Positions 59,901-64,000 of a stretch of 64,000 bases of DNA are shown in pieces. Under the pieces are notes generated by a model. That model was given only the letters and a program-made list of their open reading frames with translations. It was not told the origin of the DNA and searched no databases. This DNA is from Auanema rhodensis (Eukaryota > Nematoda > Chromadorea > Rhabditida > Rhabditidae), in assembly GCA_964057225.1 (NCBI GenBank), contig OZ059896.1:10912001-10976000 (forward strand), written 5' to 3'. Each line of letters opens with the position of its first letter. The stretch's first letter is position 1. The position numbers were made by a program, and so were the translations under genes.

Positions 59901-62891
59901 CATTTAAAGGAAGAATAAAAGGAAGATTGTTGAGTGATGTTATGAAGTTTCTTTTAATTGCTCTAGTTAGCAAGCTGGAAGATTGTTTGGAAAGGGAAGA
60001 AGTGTACTGTCAGGATATGATGATGTTGACACCTCATGTCTTCCAATTGTATTCGTGAACCGTAATGAAATCAAAGAGTTTGCTCGCGCTTGCTCGCGCT
60101 TGCTCAAACCGTGCTTTTTTCCGGTGCAAAATTCGTTTGGACAATCAGAAATCGTGATTCACTCGCGTCTTCTGAATGTGTCAGTTGAGTGAAGAAGAAA
60201 GCTTTTTCTAAGTAATTGGTCCTTACGAAAGTCATAGCGAGTGATGTTGCTGCAGAGAGATGCAAACTAATTTCATTAGAAAAGAACATACAGAGAAGAT
60301 ATCTGTATATCATTTCCTTTCGAAGACTATTCCTCTTAATTTGACATCAAACTGTCACTTTCGTATTTACAATAGTTTTTTTAAAAACGATTTATATATC
60401 ATTTCTACAAATTTCATTGTTTATAATAGCATAAGTTGATCAAATAATATTTAACTTCTATTATTATATTGATGTGGGAATGAGAAAAGGTTTTAAAAAT
60501 ATTTGATTTCTATAGATATTTGGTCTAAAGAATATTTTTTATGCAATTTTGTCTACTAAAAGGCTTTATTATCGGATAAGTACTGGTTGAATGATTTCAG
60601 TTAAAGTATTTGCATAACTTAGAAACTTATTTTTATAATTTAGCCGTAATTACTAATATAATATTTATGTTTCTAATAATAATAATAATAATAATTATTA
60701 TTATTATTATTTCGATAGTTCATTGAATTATTTCAAGTATAGTACATACGCAATGCTTCAATGTCGCTGTATTCGGTGTTTGGCTACCTCCGTCATTTTA
60801 GTTCTTCTTTCTCTACCTCTCTATATTTCTCTCTCATGTATCCCTATCTCTCCTATTTTCTTAACATTGCTCGTAGACGTTGTTATTTTCCTACGTAGGA
60901 GCTTTTGCTTTATTCGATTGATTTATTTCACTCTCTATGCTTACTCTCTCTCTTCATTTCATATAATAATTTGATGAACTTGCTGCTTCTCCTTACATGA
61001 CCTGTATCAATTCATCATGTTTGAGACTTTTTTCTATTTATGTTTATGTTTATTATTTAAGAAATATATAGTTTATACCAATTTTTATTCTAATTTACTA
61101 TATACATTTGGTTTATTTTAAATTTTACTATTATTATTACTATTTCTAAAATAAAAATAATTAACTATACATGTATGTATATATGTATTTTAGATTTATT
61201 CTATTCAGTAAAGAGTAAAACAAAAGTATCTTTTAAATGTTTGTTTTTACCTCGAATTTCCGTTCATCACTTACTGACCTTCCATAACACTATACGATAA
61301 TGTTATACTCAAATCTTTTCTTACACTTATAATAATATATATTTAAGTTAATTATATTAAAACTAACTGTTAAATATTCCCTTAAAAAATTATTTTTTAA
61401 CATTACAAAACAAATCTCAATTGGAAATATTAGCTCCTCAAGGATATGTCGAGAATTCCGATTAAGAATATTTGCAAATGTTTCTCCTTTTGCTTCTTAT
61501 GATGTGTTTCATTGATTTGATTATAAGTGCAGTTTCAGTCTCCTGTAGCTTCTCATCTTCTGAACTCTATTTGTTTTTCGTTTTTCGTTTTCATTTGATC
61601 CGACGTGTTGTCCAGTTCTTTTCAAGGACTTGGCTAAACATCCTCATCGTCCGGCATAATCTCTTGGCTAGTCACCACTAGTGCCGTTAGTAGCATCATT
61701 CTTCACTTAATTTTATACAAAAAACAAAAAATCAAAATGGAAAACAGTCTGAAATACTTGTGTTACTTTATTTATCATATTTCTTTCTGATAAATTGTAA
61801 TGCCTTCTTAGACATTTGAATATTAAAATTAATAAATTGTCAAAATATAAATATTAATAGTCTTTATATATAATTCCATTTTCAATAATTGACCAATATT
61901 CGGCTTACAATATGTCAAACTTTCCATCACATACTGTCATCACCATCATCTTAATCATGACGGTTAGTATATCTAAAACTAGCTTAGTATGAACAATGAT
62001 GATTGATGGAAGCAATGTATTTATGTATAATTAGATCATCATTTTTAGCCTTTTTTCGTTTCCGAATGCAAGATGAAATAATTAAGTTTTTCAATTAAAA
62101 TTATCTTGATTTTCTTTTTTTTTTCAAACTTTTGCAAGTCCCTATGTTTTTTTTCTAATTTTTGAAGAACAATCTCTGCTTAGTCATCTCTGTTAGGAAC
62201 ATCAACAGCTCGTGTCCAGTGACTCGTGTTTCTCCGTCTTTCTGTCGATCACCTTCTATGTTCATCTAACTCTCGTACACTTTCTTATTCATATACATAC
62301 AAGAGAGAGTCGCAAACTTAGGCTATTCCTACAAACTTCAAAAGCTCTTCTATATTCATTCTATTTCAAAACAATTTGATCTTGAAATCTAAATTTAATT
62401 ATAGATATACTAAAATATATTAATCATAACATATAGTTATATATATATTAATTATAGAAATAGATTATTAGCTAATGTAAGCTTAATCGATAAAGTGAAA
62501 ACTTCTTGAATTCAATTTGTTTTATTTGAAAGAAGATTTCGAATATAAAAAGAATATTTTTTTTATGATCCTCAAAGCTGTAAGAAGCCAATTTAGAACA
62601 AAAGCATTTAAGATGATGACACTTTCCTCAATATAGCAAGGATAGCTATATAGACACACATTGTATATAGGGTTACAACACTTGTATTATTTATCTAATA
62701 TGGTACTTTATGATTTTTTTTCTCTTTTCTCTCTTTCTATATCTCTCTCTTATTTTTATTTTCTCTTTTCATTTTTGATGTCCAAGTCTTCTTATTTAGT
62801 TTACCAGCTTTGACTAGATAGCTGAAAATCATGTTCCGCTTGTAAAACCGCCTGCCAACCTTAAAAGTTCTGTGACTATGAATTTTCTTTG
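56954..62891. other. Long gene-free stretch, AT-rich with small repeats
   Basis: About 6 kb with no exon chain I can support on either strand. It contains a C+T-rich tract (58480-58535), a 19-base direct repeat (59641 and 59667), a tandem gcttgctcgc repeat near 60080-60105, an (AAT)n/(ATT)n inverted repeat (60674-60710) and C+T-rich blocks at 60770-60960 and 62700-62770. One frame at 59983-60192 has near-average composition but neither splice nor similarity support. Confidence 0.4.
60674..60710. repeat. (AAT)n/(ATT)n perfect inverted repeat
   Basis: An (AAT) run followed directly by an (ATT) run, about 37 bases in all and self-complementary. The DNA or an RNA made from it would fold into a hairpin with almost no loop. 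Confidence 0.85.
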
Positions 62892-63161
62892 TTATTCCGG
62901 AACAACCGGAATTCTATATACCGGCTTGCTCCGTTTCATGAGCCAGCAAAGATAGGCATCTATCGCGTCTTCGAACAGCGAAATCGGAAATACGTATGGA
63001 GCATTCGTTTCAGAATCTTCATCATAAGTCGTGAACAGGCTTCCCCCATTGTCTTCATTGCCAGAACATCTAGCTTTATGAAATACAATTCTAACACCTT
63101 TCATCATAGGTTCCAAAAATGCTTTTTGTTTGTTTACCTTTTGTTTCATATATTTGCTCAA
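62892..63161 (-). CDS. Possible last exon of an unidentified minus-strand gene
   Basis: A single open frame of up to 89 codons ending TAA at 62894-62892. The composition is protein-like, unlike most frames nearby: mixed residues, an acidic TTYDEDSETN, a hydrophobic-charged ISLFEDAIDAYLCWLMKRSK and a Pro-containing end VYRIPVVPE. Local G+C is higher than in the flanks. The first in-frame ATG is at 63149; if it is an internal or terminal exon, the real start lies to the right. No tttcag acceptor is obvious on the minus strand near 63130-63200. I do not recognise the protein, and it could be a chance frame or a decayed gene. Confidence 0.3.
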   Translation of the reverse strand: MSKYMKQKVNKQKAFLEPMMKGVRIVFHKARCSGNEDNGGSLFTTYDEDSETNAPYVFPISLFEDAIDAYLCWLMKRSKPVYRIPVVPE

Positions 63162-64000
63162 ATCATTTAGTATTCGTTGAATACATCACTAATCATATAT
63201 TAATTTTAATTATAAAATTATATTTAAATGACCAGCAAACTAACATATTTTACAAAACAAATCTTGTTAGGAGTATTTTCAATATTTCTATGTACCTTTA
63301 TGCAAAGATACAGAGATAATGATTGATTCTTTATTTCTTTACAAAGATAGTTTCACTAACTATTGAAAATGTTTATTTCAAATTAACATTGTTCAGCATC
63401 TACGTCTTCTTTCTAGTAGTTTTTTGTTACCAGCCTTAGAAAAAGGACGATGAAGGCAATGACGTTGACCGTAACGTGCGTTGACGAGTCACACTTAGAC
63501 TACAGATTCTAGTAGAATGACACTTGTAGAACAGATAGAACAAACCGTAGAGAGAGAGAGGTACCGAGAAGGTCAGTTAGGTGTCGAACTAATCCAATTG
63601 TTCGAATCGTTCGCGAAACAGCCTAAGCCTACAGAATTTGCACACCTTCTTGACTAGAGGGTAGGTACAGAAATATCTTTTTTCTCATGTTCTCTCGTAG
63701 TATGCTCTCTCTTCTCCGATTCCTTCATTTTCTTACGTTTACCCCCCCCCCCCCCTTCGTCTTAGTGGTCTTGAAAGGAAAATAAGCATTTCTTCTAGCA
63801 CCCCACCACGAAACACCTTTTCCCCCATGTTGCCTAGTTGTCTCGTCTGCTCGACCTTGTTCTTCATCTTTCAACTATCCGACCTCTTGTTCCATTCTCG
63901 TCGTTTTTTTAAGCTTTGAACAAAAATAAATTGTTTTTATCTGTAACACGTGCTTGTGGCTTAGATTAAAGAAGCATCGATCCTCTTATTTGAGAAATGT
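63162..64000. other. Right end: higher G+C and C+T-rich blocks, possible promoter
   Basis: Positions 63440-63660 have unusually high G+C for the window, and 63680-64000 is C+T-rich with a run of 14 C (63742-63755). No open exon found. It resembles the C+T-rich sequence before other genes here, so a promoter of a gene beyond the window or of the possible minus-strand exon is plausible. Confidence 0.35.

Noticed and set aside
59983-60192. A 69-codon frame with ordinary composition
   Set aside because: It overlaps a short tandem repeat (gcttgctcgc), has no matching splice sites, and a second frame there is also partly open. It could be a remnant but cannot be supported.

Overview
The window is AT-rich eukaryotic DNA (my rough estimate is 70% A+T or more, uncounted) that looks like a nematode genome. 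The genes are split into many small exons. Most introns are 40-60 bases, open with gtaag/gttag/gtatg and close with tttcag/tttag without a long pyrimidine tract. The gene set fits an animal of this kind: a LIN-49/BRPF chromatin protein, a nicotinic-type receptor subunit, two tandem glucocerebrosidases, a lustrin-type secreted peptide and several membrane proteins I cannot name. I cannot tell the species. There are no bacterial, phage, CRISPR or rRNA features.

Left third (1-18.5 kb). A GNAT-fold acetyltransferase (+, 3060-5140) is followed by an unrecognised ~812-residue protein (+, 7186-10510), a 13-exon SLC17-like transporter (+, 11472-14475) and, on the minus strand, the 19-exon LIN-49/BRPF gene (18544-15089: EPL-type N-terminus, double PHD, bromodomain, diverged PWWP-like tail).

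Middle (18.5-37.2 kb). After 4.4 kb without a supportable gene come a small four-helix membrane protein (+, 22910-23973), a novel small secreted-protein candidate (-, 26207-25002), an acetylcholine-receptor alpha-type subunit (-, 29763-27228), a secreted phospholipase A2 homologue whose calcium-ligand positions are all changed (-, 31691-31036), and a polytopic membrane protein with a signal peptide (+, 33443-37215).

Right-middle (37.4-52.3 kb). Two GH30 glucocerebrosidase genes lie head to tail (+, 37689-42680 and 43082-45311). The first carries a 2.9 kb intron in which a complete zeste/Myb-SANT-like gene runs on the opposite strand (39895-38649). Then come a LITAF-domain protein (-, 46177-45511), a small cysteine-rich secreted protein (+, 46877-47312) and a 24-exon gene for an HP1-like protein with one chromodomain and two chromo-shadow-like domains (+, 48340-52251). 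The second shadow-like domain appears to have arisen by duplication of a pair of exons.

Right end (52.3-64 kb). One small unrecognised phosphoprotein-like gene (+, 55100-56534) is followed by long AT-rich sequence with microsatellites and one possible minus-strand exon (63161-62892).

All exon coordinates were worked out by hand from reading frames and splice signals, with no alignment or transcript evidence. The least certain junctions are at 8629-8808 in the 812-residue gene and at 38049-38110 in the first glucocerebrosidase gene.
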